The translations under genes and the position numbers were made by a program. Below, in pieces: positions 43,941 to 55,800 of a stretch of DNA of 64,000 nucleotides. The notes beneath the pieces are model-generated. The model saw only the letters and a program-made list of their open reading frames with translations, was not told where the DNA came from and searched no databases. Position 1 is the first letter of the stretch. Each line of letters begins with the position of its first letter. Source of the DNA: Conoideocrella luteorostrata (lineage: Eukaryota > Ascomycota > Sordariomycetes > Hypocreales > Clavicipitaceae); contig JASWJB010000153.1 in assembly GCA_032433595.1 (NCBI GenBank), forward strand, positions 32,928 to 96,927, written 5' to 3'.

Positions 43941-44582
43941 TTAGCCGCGTAAGACTGTAGATTTGCCATGGCCAAGGGCAACTTTGGTCATGTTCCTTTG
44001 TCTAACAGGCATGTTCTTGTGTCCAATAGTTATGTTCTTGCGTCCAGTAGTTATGTTCTTGTGTCCAATAGCCATGTTCTTCTTGCGTGATGGGAAAAGA
44101 CAGTAATCGTTCTTATCCGACTCATTTTGCACGCATATTTCGCAAAGTGCCTGCCATATAAGTCGATTGCACACTATTGGGGACTCTTCGTTGTTCCAGT
44201 CACCCTCGCAATAGATGAGCGACTCAGATAAAGCTCGCTCCGTTGGCTCTAGCTTCCTCTGCTTTAACGCAGCGACAACCCGCGGGAGATAGTCCGCTAT
44301 GACAAAATTAATATATTGACTTCAATCTATAATTATCGCAAACATACTGGAATTGAGTATTTTGGGGTCGAGGTAACTTTTCCCACAATAGTGATGCCAA
44401 TTTGAAATCTTCTTCTCGGGGATGACGGTGGCATTCGTGGGAGCGACGGTGGCATTCATGGGAGCGACGGTGGCAATCGCGGGAGCGACTGTGGCAATTG
44501 CCGAGGTGGTGGCTGTGGCAATCCCCGGGGCAGCTGTAGCAACTGCAGCAACAGAGAGGATGACGGTGAGTAGTTGCACCAT
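43941..44582 (-). CDS. Secreted small protein with two sets of heptapeptide repeats
   Basis: Two exons, 44348-44582 and 43941-44296, joined across a 51-base GT-AG intron (GTATGT..CATAG) in frame, giving 196 residues. ATG at 44582 starts a strong signal peptide (MVQLLTVILSVAAVATA). Mature order: tandem heptads APAIATV, APMNATV, APTNATV; a six-cysteine region (HHYCGKSYLD, IYCEGDWNN, IVCNRLIWQALCEICVQ, DYCLF); then a basic tail of heptads KNMAIGH, KNITTGR, KNITIGH, KNMPVRQ, encoded by 21-bp repeats (about 43985-44080). I count seven N-glycosylation sequons, most of them in repeats. The function is unknown. Size, secretion signal, cysteines and repeats fit repeat-containing effector-like or cell-wall proteins. 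A TTAATATAG box lies near 44733. If the intron is wrong, exon 1 alone encodes 86 residues. Confidence 0.7.
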
Positions 44583-45393
44583 TATGAAAGCTAGTAGCGT
44601 TACTTTTGGTAGATACGGTGCAAACTGTGATTGATATAGATGTACACAGAATAGAGATATATATGCTGTGGTAGACAAAGGTTGTGTGGAGTTGGAAGGA
44701 AAGACTATGAAGGGTGGACGAAGCTGTTCTTAATATAGTGAGACATGGACCATCCTAGGAGACTGGTGTATTATCACTAGTGCCATATATTATAGGTTAC
44801 AACTTACGACGAAAAGCTAACTTGACTGCAGCCAGCATTGCCTTATATGACTAAGATGAATTCAAATAAAGCTGACAGGGCAAATCAGGCCAGAAACGTA
44901 CTGCATCACGCTGCAAACTGCATGATAATTCCAGTTGAGTGATTTCATACGTCATATAAGTTATTAACACAAACAGAAGTTTCTCTACAAACATACTGAC
45001 GTTATAAACTCAGGGGGGGGCAAAAAATATACCGGTGGCTTATTTCTTAACCTTCTCCCGGTGGTTTTCTCTTTTATCTGTTTTCGTGAAGTTGGTCGCA
45101 ACTAAAGCGCAAGCCAGCACATTTAGAGTAATGGCCTAATGTTATCAGTTGAGTAAACAAGTGTGCAGACTATTGAATATTTCAAAACCCAAGTGTGCTT
45201 GTTTTCTTGTATGTGCCCATTGCACCCCACCACTGCTCTTCAAACCCTGAACTTAGCGGGCTGTTACGTGCTCCACTAGCCCTACCCAGGGCTGGTGACA
45301 TGACAGCATTGCACTAAGCAAGGGGGCCAAGGCTGGTGCTTGGCTTGGACCCGCAAGCAGATTTTTGGCTACCGGCACATCTCTGGAGCCAGT
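44583..45393. other. Promoter-side intergenic region of the secreted-protein gene
   Basis: A+T-rich with no coding signature. A CAGGGGGGGGC run at about 45012. A short minus frame at 45253-45459 overlaps the LTR and is not credible. Confidence 0.45.
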
Positions 45394-45596
45394 TGTAGGA
45401 AGCACAAAGCTTCGGGTGAAGGGGGTATCGATACCGGAAGGTGAAGCAAACAACAACAAAGCAGTTCAATTCATCTCATCTGGGTTATCTAAGAGAGAAG
45501 GAAGAGGAAGAGGAATGCCCGCGAGCGCGCGGTATAAAAGAGGCGCCCTAGGGTGGCCACGTGACCATGTCCATACGCTTGACAGGGATTCCAACA
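45394..45596 (-). mobile_element. Solo LTR-B
   Basis: 203 bp in minus orientation, TGTAGGAAGCACAAAGC to GACAGGGATTCCAACA. Flanks (CCAGT / CAGCA) do not form a clear duplication. Contains GGTGGCCACGTGACC. Confidence 0.82.
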
Positions 45597-45998
45597 CAGC
45601 AAGTAGGCTGCATGGATTCCGCGTCGGGCGCGGCGCAACCGCGCGGATTTTGCCGGATCTTGGCGCACCGTGGTTTTTTCTTTTTGCAGGGCCTATTGCA
45701 AGGCTTACATGTGTGTATAAGTGAGTGGGTGTGCTAGCGGGTGTGTGCGATCTTGGTCTGGGTCCCGCAACGGGGGGCTCGACACGCAGGGCACCAACCG
45801 GCACGGAACCTGGCGCAAACGATGCAGAAACGCCCGGCGCATACAATTCAGGGAGCAGAATGATAAAATGAAGGCTCCCGGCGCGCGCGGCAACTCTGCG
45901 GCGGGCAGCGCACAAAATGCCGGCGGGATGGGTAGTTTTTCCGTCGGGTTGTGAGCAGAAGAAGGAGGAGACTGTGGGCCGTCTCCTTTTACTAGGAC
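45597..45998 (-). repeat. Composite head module, inverted (left arm of a palindrome)
   Basis: Reverse complement of a head: GGTTGTGAGCAGAAG, CAAAATGCCGGCGGGATGGG and GGCAACTCTGCGGCGGGC. Further out is a variant tail with GCGGGTGTGTGCG and TTGCGCGG words, also found at 51735-51900. Confidence 0.72.
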
Positions 45999-46170
45999 TT
46001 ACGTCTCTTACAGTCATTAATCTCTCTAGTAGAGTAACGACTGCAAGGTCTCCATCCTAGTAAAAGGAGACGGCCCACAGTCTCCTCCCTTTTCTGCTCA
46101 CAACCCGACGGAAAAACCACCCATCCCGCCGGCATTTTGTGCGCTGCCCACCGCAGAGTTGCCGCGCGGG
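45840..46170. repeat. Large inverted repeat (palindrome) of two head modules
   Basis: A 33-bp perfect core (45966-45998 against 46055-46087) contains ACTGTGGGCCGTCTCC; the spacer is 56 bases. Outward the arms stay nearly identical for another ~100 bases each (for example 2 differences in the next 34). The spacer plus core ends resemble the segment at about 3000-3060 before copy A. Confidence 0.8.
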
Positions 46171-46890
46171 CCTGGAGCGGCTTTCTTTTGCCTGCATCGT
46201 GTGTGGCGCGTTTCTGGGAGTCTTTTGCGCCAGCTCTGGGCCTGCTGCGTGGGCTGGTCGTGGAGTTGTGGTCGTTGGCGTGTGCTGGTTTTTGGCGGAT
46301 TGCGCGCCAGGTATTACGTTTTACGCCCTGCCGTGTATGACACATTGCGCGGCAGGCTCTTGTGCATCTTTTGTACCAGGTTCGGTTTTATCCGGTGCGC
46401 TGGTTGTGGTGTTGCATGTTACTTGTAAGCCCCCGTTCATAGTGGGATTCCCGACTGAGCGGGTTTTTGGTAGATTACGCACCAGGTGTTTTGTTTGGCG
46501 TCCTGCTTTTTATCACACGTTGTGCGCTAGGCTTTGTCACATCGTTTGCATCAGATTTGGTCTTGTCTTGTGGTATTGTTGTTGTGCTGTGTTGTGTTAT
46601 ATTGTGCTGTATTGCTGCGTCTGTAAGCCAGCCCTCTGTCGTGGTTTCCTCACCAAGCAGGTTTTTCGTAGATGATGCACCAGATGTTTTGTTTCGTGCC
46701 CTGCGTCTCAGTAAACCTTATTCACAGCGTTTTTATGCATTATATTCGCTGGTTTTCTCTGTATTTGTATCGTGTGTGCTTGTTGTTGGGTGGTGTTGTG
46801 TTGTTGTTGTGTTACTCTTGTGTTACGTAGCCACTTCTCCCCCCTCCTCCCCCCAGGCCAAGCCCTGCTTTTCTTGCACCTTGGCGCTGC
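46055..46890 (+). repeat. Composite repeat copy G, head module (right arm)
   Basis: GAGACGGCCCACAGTCTCC, CTCACAACCCGACGG, CCCATCCCGCCGGCAT and three TTACGC..CCAGGTGTTTTG-type sub-units, then CCCCTCCTCCCCCC. Confidence 0.74.
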
Positions 46891-47640
46891 TCTTATTGTG
46901 TTGGCAGCATCAGCAGCAGCAGCAGGATCATCATCATTGTCAGCGGCAGCGGCATCATCATCATCGTCATCAGCTGACTCTTTCCTCTCGTGAGTTCTGA
47001 CTTTTCCCTCTCCCGAGTGCTGACTTTTCCCCTCTGCCGACCGCTCCATCATCTTCAGTAGTAGCGACATTTCTTGCGTGGGCAGCAACAACGGCATCAC
47101 CATCATCAGCAGCGCATCAACATCATCAGCGGCAGCAGCGGCAACATCATCATCATTATCATCATCATTATCAGGTGACTTTTCCCTCTCCCGAATGCTA
47201 CCATGATGACAAGAATCCTGACATGTGGCCATCATCATTAGCAGCAGCAGTGAAGTGTCTTGCGTGGGCAGCAAGATTCTTATCAGCAGCAGCGCCATCA
47301 TCAACACCAGCGCCATCATCATCATCATCAGCGGCAGCGGTATCAACAGCAGCAGCAGCATCATTTGACTTTTCCCCCGACCGACCGCTACTTTCTTTAC
47401 CAGAATCTGGCCTGTGGCCATTATCAGCAGCAGCAGCATCATCATCATCACTATCAGATGGCTTTTGCCCCTCCCCCCCCCGACCGCTACTATCGTGACC
47501 AGAATCCCGACCGAAATCCCGACCCATGGCCATCATCATCATCATCAGCTGACTTTGCCGTCTCCCGGCCGCTACTACCGTGACCGTCTTCCTAATCGGA
47601 ATCGTGACCTGTGGCCACGATAATCGTTTCTTGAACATCT
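46891..47640 (+). repeat. Composite repeat copy G, T module
   Basis: Long ATC/AGC tracts with CTCTCCCGAGTGCTGAC, TTGCGTGGGCAGCAACAAC and CCGACCGCTACTATCGTGAC spacers. On the minus strand it reads as acidic Asp/Ala-rich low complexity. Confidence 0.74.
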
Positions 47641-48577
47641 TCATCGTCTTGGTCAGATGGACTCGCCACGTCCGACGGATCTGACGCTTCTCGAACGCCC
47701 ATACATGATCCGAAATTTGAACCTTTCAACGAGCTCGTCAGATCAACTTGCGATATGTAATGCTTGTACGTCTCCCGAGATTTGAGCCTTTTCATCGACC
47801 TCATCGGATTAACCTACGATCTCATGCTTGTTGTGCCACTCAACGAGCACGTCAATTGGCTTTTCATATCTGATGCTTTGTGCAGTGTCCGTCTTTCGAG
47901 ATTTGAGCCTTTGCAACGAGCTCATCAGATTGACTTGCGATATCTGACGCTTCGAAAACGCCCGTACATCTCGCGAGATTTAACCCTTTCGACAAGCTTG
48001 TCAACTGTCTGGCGGTATCTGATGTCTCTGGCAGCCTGTATATGTCTTCCGATTTGAGCCTTTTCGTCGCGCTGGTCACGTTGACTCGATGTCTGATGAG
48101 TCTTTGAGCCTGTACGTCCTCAGATTTGAGTGTTTTCGTCGCGCTCGTCAGATTGACCTTCGATATCAGATGTCTGTACGTCTTCCGAGATTGAGCCTTT
48201 TCAACGAGCTTGTTAACTGAATTGCGATCTGATTCTTCTTGCAGCACCTGTATAACCTCCAATATTTGAATCTCTGCGGCGGGCTCGTCAACAAGACTAA
48301 ATTAGATCGTGGCCGATAACTCAATTATCGAAGAAATCGCCCTCATTGAAAATAACGTCTTGGGTCACAGTAACCTTGAACCGGTGCGGAATGCAGATTA
48401 ACTTGCGATATCCGATGCTTCTTGCAGGGCCTGTATGTTCGGAGATTGGAGCCTTTTCAACAAGCTACTTAGGTTGACCTACGATGTCTAATGCTTCGAT
48501 AGAGCCTATGCGTCTTTTGAGAATTCAATCTTCAGATGAGTTCGTTAGATTGACCTATGACATCAGATGACTGTATC
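47641..48577 (+). repeat. Composite repeat copy G, U array
   Basis: About 12 plus-oriented units, ending at the LTR-D insertion. Confidence 0.72.
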
Positions 48578-48957
48578 TGTCACAGGAAACATTCAGCATC
48601 ACCGAAAACGTACGATGCTGCCGGAAACATTCAACGTTACCGGGAAGCATTCAGCATCACCGAAATCGTACGATGCTGCCGGAAACATTTAACATTACCG
48701 CAAGCATTCAATATCATCGGAAACGTACGATGCCGACGGAAGCGTATCACTGGAAGCGTTCAACGTCGCTGGAAGCGGACAATATCGCCGGAAGAAGACG
48801 ATATCATCGGAAGCAATAGAATGAAATGAATCCAGAAGAAGAGGCATATCGCAGAGATAAATAGCAGTCAAATTCCCCACCAATCAATTAGATAGAAATC
48901 AAGGGCAATTTTACACTGCTTTAGAGACCCGACTTCCATGGCTGATCACTTGTGGCC
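48578..48957 (-). mobile_element. Solo LTR-D
   Basis: 380 bp, TGTCACAGGAAACATTCAGC to GATCACTTGTGGCCC (terminus altered). No target duplication is seen. Internal 16-30-base sub-repeats of the ACGATGCTGCCGGAAACATT type make it slightly longer than other copies. Confidence 0.8.
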
Positions 48958-50213
48958 CGGGCTATTTGCGGATAGCCGGCCGGGGCCGGTCCGGAGCATT
49001 CTTCATCAACAATTATGCTACCGGCATAATCTCGAGTCAGGCAACGTAATTTATTAAGCGTGCACTCCAAATAGACACATGCACCGACCTATACATGCAG
49101 AATTAGCGCATACAAACCGGCCGGACAATTTGCTGCCAAAAGTCTCTTTCTTGCTAGGCCAGGCCAAGCGAAAGGTGTGTGCTTCAATGTCCCGGCACGC
49201 GGACGTAGATTTGTCGGCCACTTTAATCCGCTGGGACCAAGGGGCAAAGTGTGGAAAAAAACACCTACTATTAATAAAAACGGTGGATTTGTCACCATGC
49301 TCGACGCAACACAGATTAGTTGGTCAATATGCTTTGGATTACTCCATACGCGAACGCAATGGAGTGGAGCGCCCCTTATGGAGCCGCGAAATTCCGACTA
49401 CCATCCGTGAAGATCTTCAGTCGATCGCCGAAACATGTGCTCATCCCTGCCTGCCATGCTATCTTGTGCGCTCGGCGATGAATGTGAAGGTAGCGAGATA
49501 GCAGTGGAGGCTGCTCTGCCACTCGTAAGAGTTGGACTGGCCAAGAAAGCGGCAGGTGAGAGAAGCAAGCCTGCGGATCTTACTCCGTACGTCGTTCAGA
49601 TATCATGGCCATGCGTGCGCCGAATGAAGCGTGGTGTAGTTACTCCGAACTCCGTACTGCTTACTGCATGGCGCGCCAACACCTCATAAAACAGCGGCTC
49701 TTATAAACTATGGCTACAAGCTAACCCTAAGCCCACCACCACACCACCCTAAGAGCCATGGCTCAGTGTACTATATATTTCGGGCGTAACTCAGCCTGTC
49801 CAACGATTACCCGTTCGTATTTCAGGGAAAGACTAACGTTAATACCTTCTACTAAGTATATTAAGGAGCTGCCATTTGCACCAAATTATGCTTCCCGCAA
49901 CTCCCTGTCCGGATCCTCTATTCCAATGCGAATGTTTGACTCGTCACATCAATGTTTTGGTCTTTGGAAGCCGAGGGGCCTTCTTGCGCCGAAAGAGTCT
50001 TCCGTTCTTCGCGGACGGCTCAAGTCTCCGAGCCGTCGATTTAACACTTACCCACCACATTCGACGGCATTTTGCCATCAATCGCGACCGGACTCGAGCC
50101 GCAGTCCGCGCCGCGAGCGATGTGGACGCTAGATTCGTCAGGATCGAAGACAACAAAGGATCTGCGCAGAAAGTGGCCACCAATCCAGAGATCTGAGCCT
50201 GTTTAAGTTAGTT
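48958..50213. other. Unassigned region with several open frames
   Basis: Frames at 49079-49501 (QYALDYSIRERNGVERPLW and IPTTIREDLQSIAETC look protein-like), 49177-49410 and 49876-50196 (FAINRDRTRAAVRAASDVDA) have no family I can name. They probably include remnants of one or two decayed genes. GC-rich GGCCGG palindromes near 48975. Confidence 0.35.
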
Positions 50214-50903
50214 TTATTTATCAGAGAGGGTAGCAATTCCAATAGGGCGATGCTCCTTACGGGCGGGTACATTATAACTAAGTTTAATCGCCAGTGTGCA
50301 AGTCTTGCCGCCGTCTTTTCGGCTCGATACAAAGTCCTGCAGAGGTACTGAGACCGTGGTTTGGTTCGACATGTCAAAATTTAGAGCGGCCTGTGTGTCT
50401 ACTATGCTGCAGTTAACATGCAGCCAATTCTTTTCAAAGCTCCCTCCTAGCGTTTTCTGGAGGTCCTGAGCAACAGTCGTGGATATGACTAGAGCTGGAG
50501 ATCCTGAATCTAGTCCAATGGTCATTTGCCTTCGTTTGAGGCTCTGCTTGTCCGATATTGTTTGATTGCTACCATTGTCTTTACCAAGGGACAAGGACTG
50601 CATCTCAACAATGTATCTATTAGGGGTGGGTGGTTAGCATATTATAGATCTTGTAATAAATGTCCCATGCAGACAAAAAAAAACTTTATCTTACTGTCTG
50701 TTCCCATTTGCTGGTTTTCTTTTTAGAGGAATTGTTTCAAGCGGACCCGAGAATTTACTTGTATCATATCCGCCGAAAGTAAGTGCGCCTTGGCCCTTGT
50801 CGCGAAGCCCCATGCTAAAAGCCCGGCTCTTGACCAGTTTTTTGTCCCTGAGTTTCGTAAGAATAAATTCACTATCTGGTGCCTCATCTGGCAATAGACC
50901 CAT
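50214..50903 (-). pseudogene. Candidapepsin-like aspartic protease, C-terminal lobe
   Basis: Two minus-strand exons: 50695 to about 50903 and 50214-50616, with a 78-base GT-AG intron that keeps frame (NGNRQ / YIVEMQSLSLG). Exon 1 has FILTKLRDKKLVKSRAFSMG and GALTFGGYDTSKFSGPLETI, typical of the inter-lobe region in pepsin-family (A1) secreted aspartic proteases. Exon 2 has the second catalytic motif as LDSGSPALVIS, and ends TLSDK. The N-terminal lobe with the first catalytic Asp is missing; decayed sequence upstream to about 51000 (CQGCRLVETASPW) may belong to it. Without the first lobe this cannot be an active protease. Confidence 0.78.
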
Positions 50904-51734
50904 GGTGAGGCGGTTTCAACGAGTCTGCAACCCTGGCACACATCTAGTTCTGCGCTATTTACAAGGCCGTGGCAGAATATAATGCTGTTAAAAAAAGACT
51001 CTGTGCAGAGTACAATGCGACGATCCGTGCATCGTACCAAGATAAGCCACAGTGTATCAGGCCCGAGGTGTAAAATAATCCCTGTTTGGGTACCCGGCGG
51101 TAATACGGACGCGCCGTATTAAATTTGGAACCGTTTGGAACCGCGAACCGGACCCTTGGCCCGTGGCCCGTGAGCACCCATGTGCACATACACCTTCATC
51201 AGACCTTTCCGAAACCGTCTCGACCACAGCATGGTTCGTGCCGGGCCAGACGAGTTGAGATGGCATTAGCTGCGGCCGGGGAATAAGAACGGATGAAGCG
51301 ATGGCATCGCTTGCAGAGCAACGGGGCTGGCTGGCCGATGGAGCACTTTTTGCGGGACTGGCTGCTGACCATGGAGCCGGCGCGTTACGGCGAGCCCCGT
51401 GGGCATGGCGGTCAGTTGAGACTACAAGCACCATGAAGGCTCTGTAATACTTGGCTCTCAAACTCACGTAGAAATACGAAGAAAACGAGATGTTTGCACT
51501 CGTTGAGAAAACCTCTTCTCTCCCGCAAACGTATAGCTCTGGGCACCGGTCGCGGAGATTCTTTGTTTTCGAATGCCCAGAGGTTGATACCAAGTCCTCG
51601 GCAGTATTTGCTTAGACAAGCGTTCTTTTATTTGGTCGTCTTTACTGCATGTCCAGCTGTGAGGGAATCAGACATGAATGCTTTATGCCTGCCACTGCCG
51701 CTGCCACATGCCCAACCCAGAGTAATAGTCCACG
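50904..51734. other. Unassigned region upstream of the protease remnant
   Basis: A long minus frame at 51057-51593 (SAASPAKSAPSASQPRCSAS) is open without recognisable motifs and is Ser/Ala/Pro-rich. It may be a decayed gene or chance. Confidence 0.3.
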
Positions 51735-51995
51735 CAGCGCGCGGCCGCGCCGCGCGGATTTTGCCGAATTATGCCGCATCGTGATTTCGTCTTTTACAGC
51801 ACCTTTTGAAGGGCTGTACAGGTATATAAGTGAGTGGATGTGTGAGCGGGTGTGTGAGCGGGTGTGTGCGGCCTCGGTCCAGCAATAGGGGGCTCGCACT
51901 CAGCAGAACGGCACGAAACCTGGCGCAAACGACTCGCAGAAACGCAGCGATCACGATGCAGTGAACAAAATAGCGAAAAAGAGCACTCCCGGCGC
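51735..51995 (-). repeat. Composite head variant, inverted
   Basis: Matches the outer part of 45597-45835: GCGCGGATTTTGCCG, ATAAGTGAGTGG, tandem GTGTGTGAGCGG, and GAAACCTGGCGCAAACGA. It meets a plus-oriented head at about 51995. Confidence 0.7.
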
Positions 51996-52555
51996 GCGCG
52001 GCTGTATTATGCTTGCATCGTGTGCAGCGCGTCACTGCGAGTCGTTTGCGCCAGGTCTGGGCCTGCTGCGTGCCCTGCTGGCTGAGTTGTGGTCGTTGGC
52101 GTGTGTGCTGGTTTTTAGCGGATTGCGCGCCATGTATTACGTTTTACGCCCTGCCTTGTATGCCACCTCGTGCGCCAGGCTCTTGTGCATCTTTTGCACT
52201 AGGTTCTGTCTAGTCTTGTAGTGTTACTATTGTGTTGTGTTGTGCTGTGTTATGGTGTTGTGTTGTGTGCTGCTTGCGGGCCCTGATCGCTGGTCCGGCC
52301 GACACCAAGCACTGTTTTTGGTCGTTTACGCACCAAGCATTATGGTTAGGGCGCTATCTCTTACTTTACTGTATACTCCATGGTTTTCTGCATCCTTTGC
52401 ACCCGGCATTGCCCTATCTTGTGTGCTGGTCATTGTGCTGTGTTGTGCTGCTCTTGTGTTACTTACCAACCCTCCCCCCCCCTCTTCCTTACCAAGTCCT
52501 GCATTTGCACCTTGGGCGCTGACCCAGATCTGACATCTGCCTGGTGGGAATGGCT
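51996..52555 (+). repeat. Composite repeat copy H, head module
   Basis: CATCGTGTGCAGCGCG, TTTGCGCCAGGTCTGGGCC, GTATTACGTTTTACGCCCTG, and GGTTTTTAGCGGATTGCGCG, ending GGCGCTGACCCAGATC. Confidence 0.72.
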
Positions 52556-53465
52556 ACTTTTGCGTCGGCAGCATCATCATCAGCTGCTGACTTTTCCTTC
52601 TCCCGACCGCTCCATCATCATCAGCGGCAACAGCATTAACATCAGCGGCATCATCTGACTTCTTCCCCGACCGACCGCCAGCATCGTGACTGGAATCCTA
52701 GCCAGTCACCATCTTCATCAGCAGCAACATCATCAGCAGCGGCATCGTCATCATCATTAGCAGCGACATTTCTTGCGTGGGCAGCATCATCCTCATCATC
52801 GTCGGCAGCAGCAGCATCATTTGACTTTTCCCCCGACCGACCGATACTATCGTGGCCAGAATCCTGGCCTGTGGCCATCATTAGCAGCAGCACCATCATC
52901 ATCTGACATTTGCCCCAACCGACCGCTACTGTCGTAACCAGAATCCTAACCGTCTTCCTAACCTATGGCCATCAATATCATCATCAGCAACAGCGGCGGC
53001 GGCGGCGGCGACATTTCCGGCGTGGGCAGCAACATCCTCATCAGCAGCAGCGGCGAAATTTATTGCGTGGGCACCAATATTCTCATCAGCAACAACGGTA
53101 TCATCAGCAGCGGCAGCAGCGACACTTCTTACATGGGCAGCAACATTCTCATTAGCAGCAGCGGCATCATCGTCGTCAGCAGTGGGAGCACCTGGATTGT
53201 CCCCCTCCCGACCGATACAATCGTGACCGGAATCGTGACCTGTGACCATCAGCAGCGGCGGCATCATCAGCAGCAGCAGCAGCTGACTCTTCCTTCTCCT
53301 AAGTGCTGGCGTTTCCCTTCTCCTGAATGCTGACTTTTCCTCTCTCCAGAGTGCCAGCTTTTCCCCTCTCCCAAGTGCCGACTTTTATCTTCTGCCGACC
53401 GCTCTTTTTGTAACAGTCTTCCTGACTAGAATTCTGACCTATGGTCACCACCATGAGTATATCTT
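52556..53465 (+). repeat. Composite repeat copy H, T module
   Basis: One of the longest ATC/AGC/GGC tracts, including (GGC)7-like sequence at about 52993-53010, with TTTCTTGCGTGGGCAGC punctuation and CCCCGACCGACCG spacers. Confidence 0.74.
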
Positions 53466-54595
53466 GAACATCTTTCTCGTCTTCAGTTTCACATGCGAGA
53501 TCCGATCCGATGCTCCCTGCAGCGCCGCGCCCGAACCTTTCGACGTGCTCGTCGACTGACCTTCGATATCTAATGCTTTGTGCACTGTACGTCTTCTCAT
53601 TTGAACGTTTTAACGAGCTCGTCAGATCAACCTACGATGTCTGATGCTTCGATAGCGCCTGTACGTTTTTCAAGATACAAGACTTTTCAACGAGCTCGTC
53701 AGATCGACCTGCGATATCAGACGCCCGTACGTCTTCCGAGATCGAAACCTTTCAACGAGTTCCTTGCAGCCTGTACGTCTTCCAGGGTTTAAGCCTTTTT
53801 GTCAACCTCGTCAGGTTGACTGTTAATGCTTTTGAAAACACTTGCACGTCTTGCGGGATTTGGACCTTTTCAGCGAGCTCGTCAGATCGACTTGTGATAT
53901 CAAATGCCTCTTGCAGCTCGTACGTCTTCCGAGATTTGAGCCTTTGAACAAGCTCGTCAGATTGAGTTTCGAGATATGATGGATCTAATGCTTCTTGCAG
54001 TGTATGTCCCCCGACATTTAAACCTTTCAACGAGCTCCTTGCAGCCTGTGCGTCTTCTTATATTTAATCCCTTCTACAAGCTCATCAGATTGATGACGTG
54101 CGATATTCGATGCTTCTTGCAGCCTGTATGTACGTCATTCGAGATGAAGAACTTTCAACAAGCTCCTTGCAGCTTGTACGTCTTCCAAGACTTGAGCCTT
54201 TCAACGTCTTCGCCAGATCAGTTTGTGGTATTTCATGCTTGTATGTCTTGCGAGATTTGAACCATTCAACGAGCTCGTCAACTGACTTGCAATACTTGAT
54301 ACTTCTTGCAGCCTATACACCGTGCGGCGTTCAAACGTTTCAACGAGCTCGTCATATTAACTTGTTATGTCTGATGCTTCTTGTAGTGTACGTCTTCCAA
54401 AAGTTAAACCTTTTCAACGTCTTTGTCACGAGATCTAATGGATCTTATGCTTCTTGCAGCGCCTATACCATTCAAGGAGCTCGTCAGCTGACTTGCATTG
54501 CCTGATTCTTCTGGTAGCCTGTATGTCTTGCGAGATTTAGACCTTTCAACAGGCTTTTCAATTGACTGGCGATACCAGAGGCCTCTGTTGGAATC
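53466..54595 (+). repeat. Composite repeat copy H, U array
   Basis: About 14 units, plus orientation; the array continues past the LTR-A at 54596. Confidence 0.72.
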
Positions 54596-54795
54596 CTGCC
54601 GTCAAGCACAATAGGAAGCACGGAGCGGGTCACGTGGTCACCTTTCAATCACGATATGTACACGGCGATATCGAGCCTTCCACCTTGACTTTTTTTCCTC
54701 TTCTTAGATGCACACATAGAGAGATTATTAAACATATTGCATTTTGACCGCACGAGATATCGATACCCCCTGCACAACACCCTGTGCAACCCACA
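54596..54795 (+). mobile_element. Solo LTR-A in the U array
   Basis: 200 bp with perfect duplicates GCCTC (54591-54595, 54796-54800). The disrupted unit reads CAGAGGCCTCTTGCAGCC without it, as expected. Confidence 0.93.
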
Positions 54796-55010
54796 GCCTC
54801 TTGCAGCCTGTACGTACGTTCTTCGAGATTTGAACCTTTCAACAAGCTTGTTAGATTAACCTGAGGTATCTGACGCTTCTTGCAGTGCCTGTACGTCTTC
54901 CGAGATAAAATTATTTCAACGAGCTCCCTGCAGCCCGTACGTTATTCGAGATTCAAGCCTTTTTGACGTCTTCGTTACATTTACTTGCGGCATTTCATGC
55001 TTATACGCCT
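54796..55010 (+). repeat. U array, continued
   Basis: About three units after the LTR. Confidence 0.7.
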
Positions 55011-55615
55011 TCCACTTTTTCTGCGCACAACCCGAGCTGAAAAGCCAGCATTTTCTGCGCTGCCTACCGCAGAGTTGCCGGGGGCGCCGTTATTTTAATC
55101 GCATCGTGTGCGCTGCGTTTTTGCAAGTCTTTTGCGCTAGGTTTAGGCCTATTGCGGCGCCTGTCTGTCTGTTGAGACACGAACTTGCCGGACTAGGTAA
55201 GACTTAGTTTTTAACGTATTACGCGCCCTACTTTATAATGCACCTTGTACGCTGGGCTCTTTTACATCTTTTTTAACAAGCTTGGCTTTGTCTTGTTGCT
55301 GTTGCTGTTGCTTTTATGTTGTATTGTGTGGTGTGGTGTGGTCTATTGTGTTATTTAGCTCCTAAGCCCCTAGCCAAGCGGGTTATTTGGTATATTGCGC
55401 GCCGGGTGTGATGTTTTAGTCTTACTCACTATTGCATTTTATGCGCTGCGTTTTTTTGCATTCTGTTCGCTGGCTTTCTCTGCATCTTGTGCGCTGGTTG
55501 TTGTTATGCTGTGTTGTTGTGCTACTCTGGTGTTACGAGCCCAGTGTCGCTGTTCCCCCGACCACGCCCTGCGTTTTTGGCACCGTGGGCGCTGACCGAG
55601 ATCTAGCATCTACCT
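55011..55615 (+). repeat. Composite repeat copy I, head module
   Basis: CTGCGCACAACCCGAGC, TTCTGCGCTGCCTACC, GGTTTAGGCCTATTGCGGC and GTGTTGTTGTGCTACTC landmarks. Confidence 0.72.
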
Positions 55616-55800
55616 AGTGAGAATAGCTATTCTTGCGTGGGCAGCAACATTAGCAGCAGCAGCGACATTTCTTACGTGGGCAGCAACATTGTCATTAGCA
55701 GCAACGGCATCATCATCATCAGCAGCAGCATCTGACTTTTCTTCTCCCGAGCGCTGCTATCGTGACCGGGTTCCTGATCTGTGGCCACCATTGTCGTATC
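55616..55800 (+). repeat. Composite repeat copy I, short T module
   Basis: TTCTTGCGTGGGCAGCAAC, AGCAGCAGC and ATCATCATC tracts, then CTCCCGAGCGCTGC and CTGTGGCCACCATTG. Confidence 0.7.

Noticed and set aside
43421..43981. 186-codon minus frame downstream of the secreted-protein gene
   Set aside because: It overlaps the real gene's 3' end in another frame and runs through a decayed LTR-D piece; no domain.
51057..51593. 178-codon minus frame as a gene
   Set aside because: Compositionally biased (Ser/Ala/Pro), no family signature, and no promoter or splice evidence. Left as unassigned.
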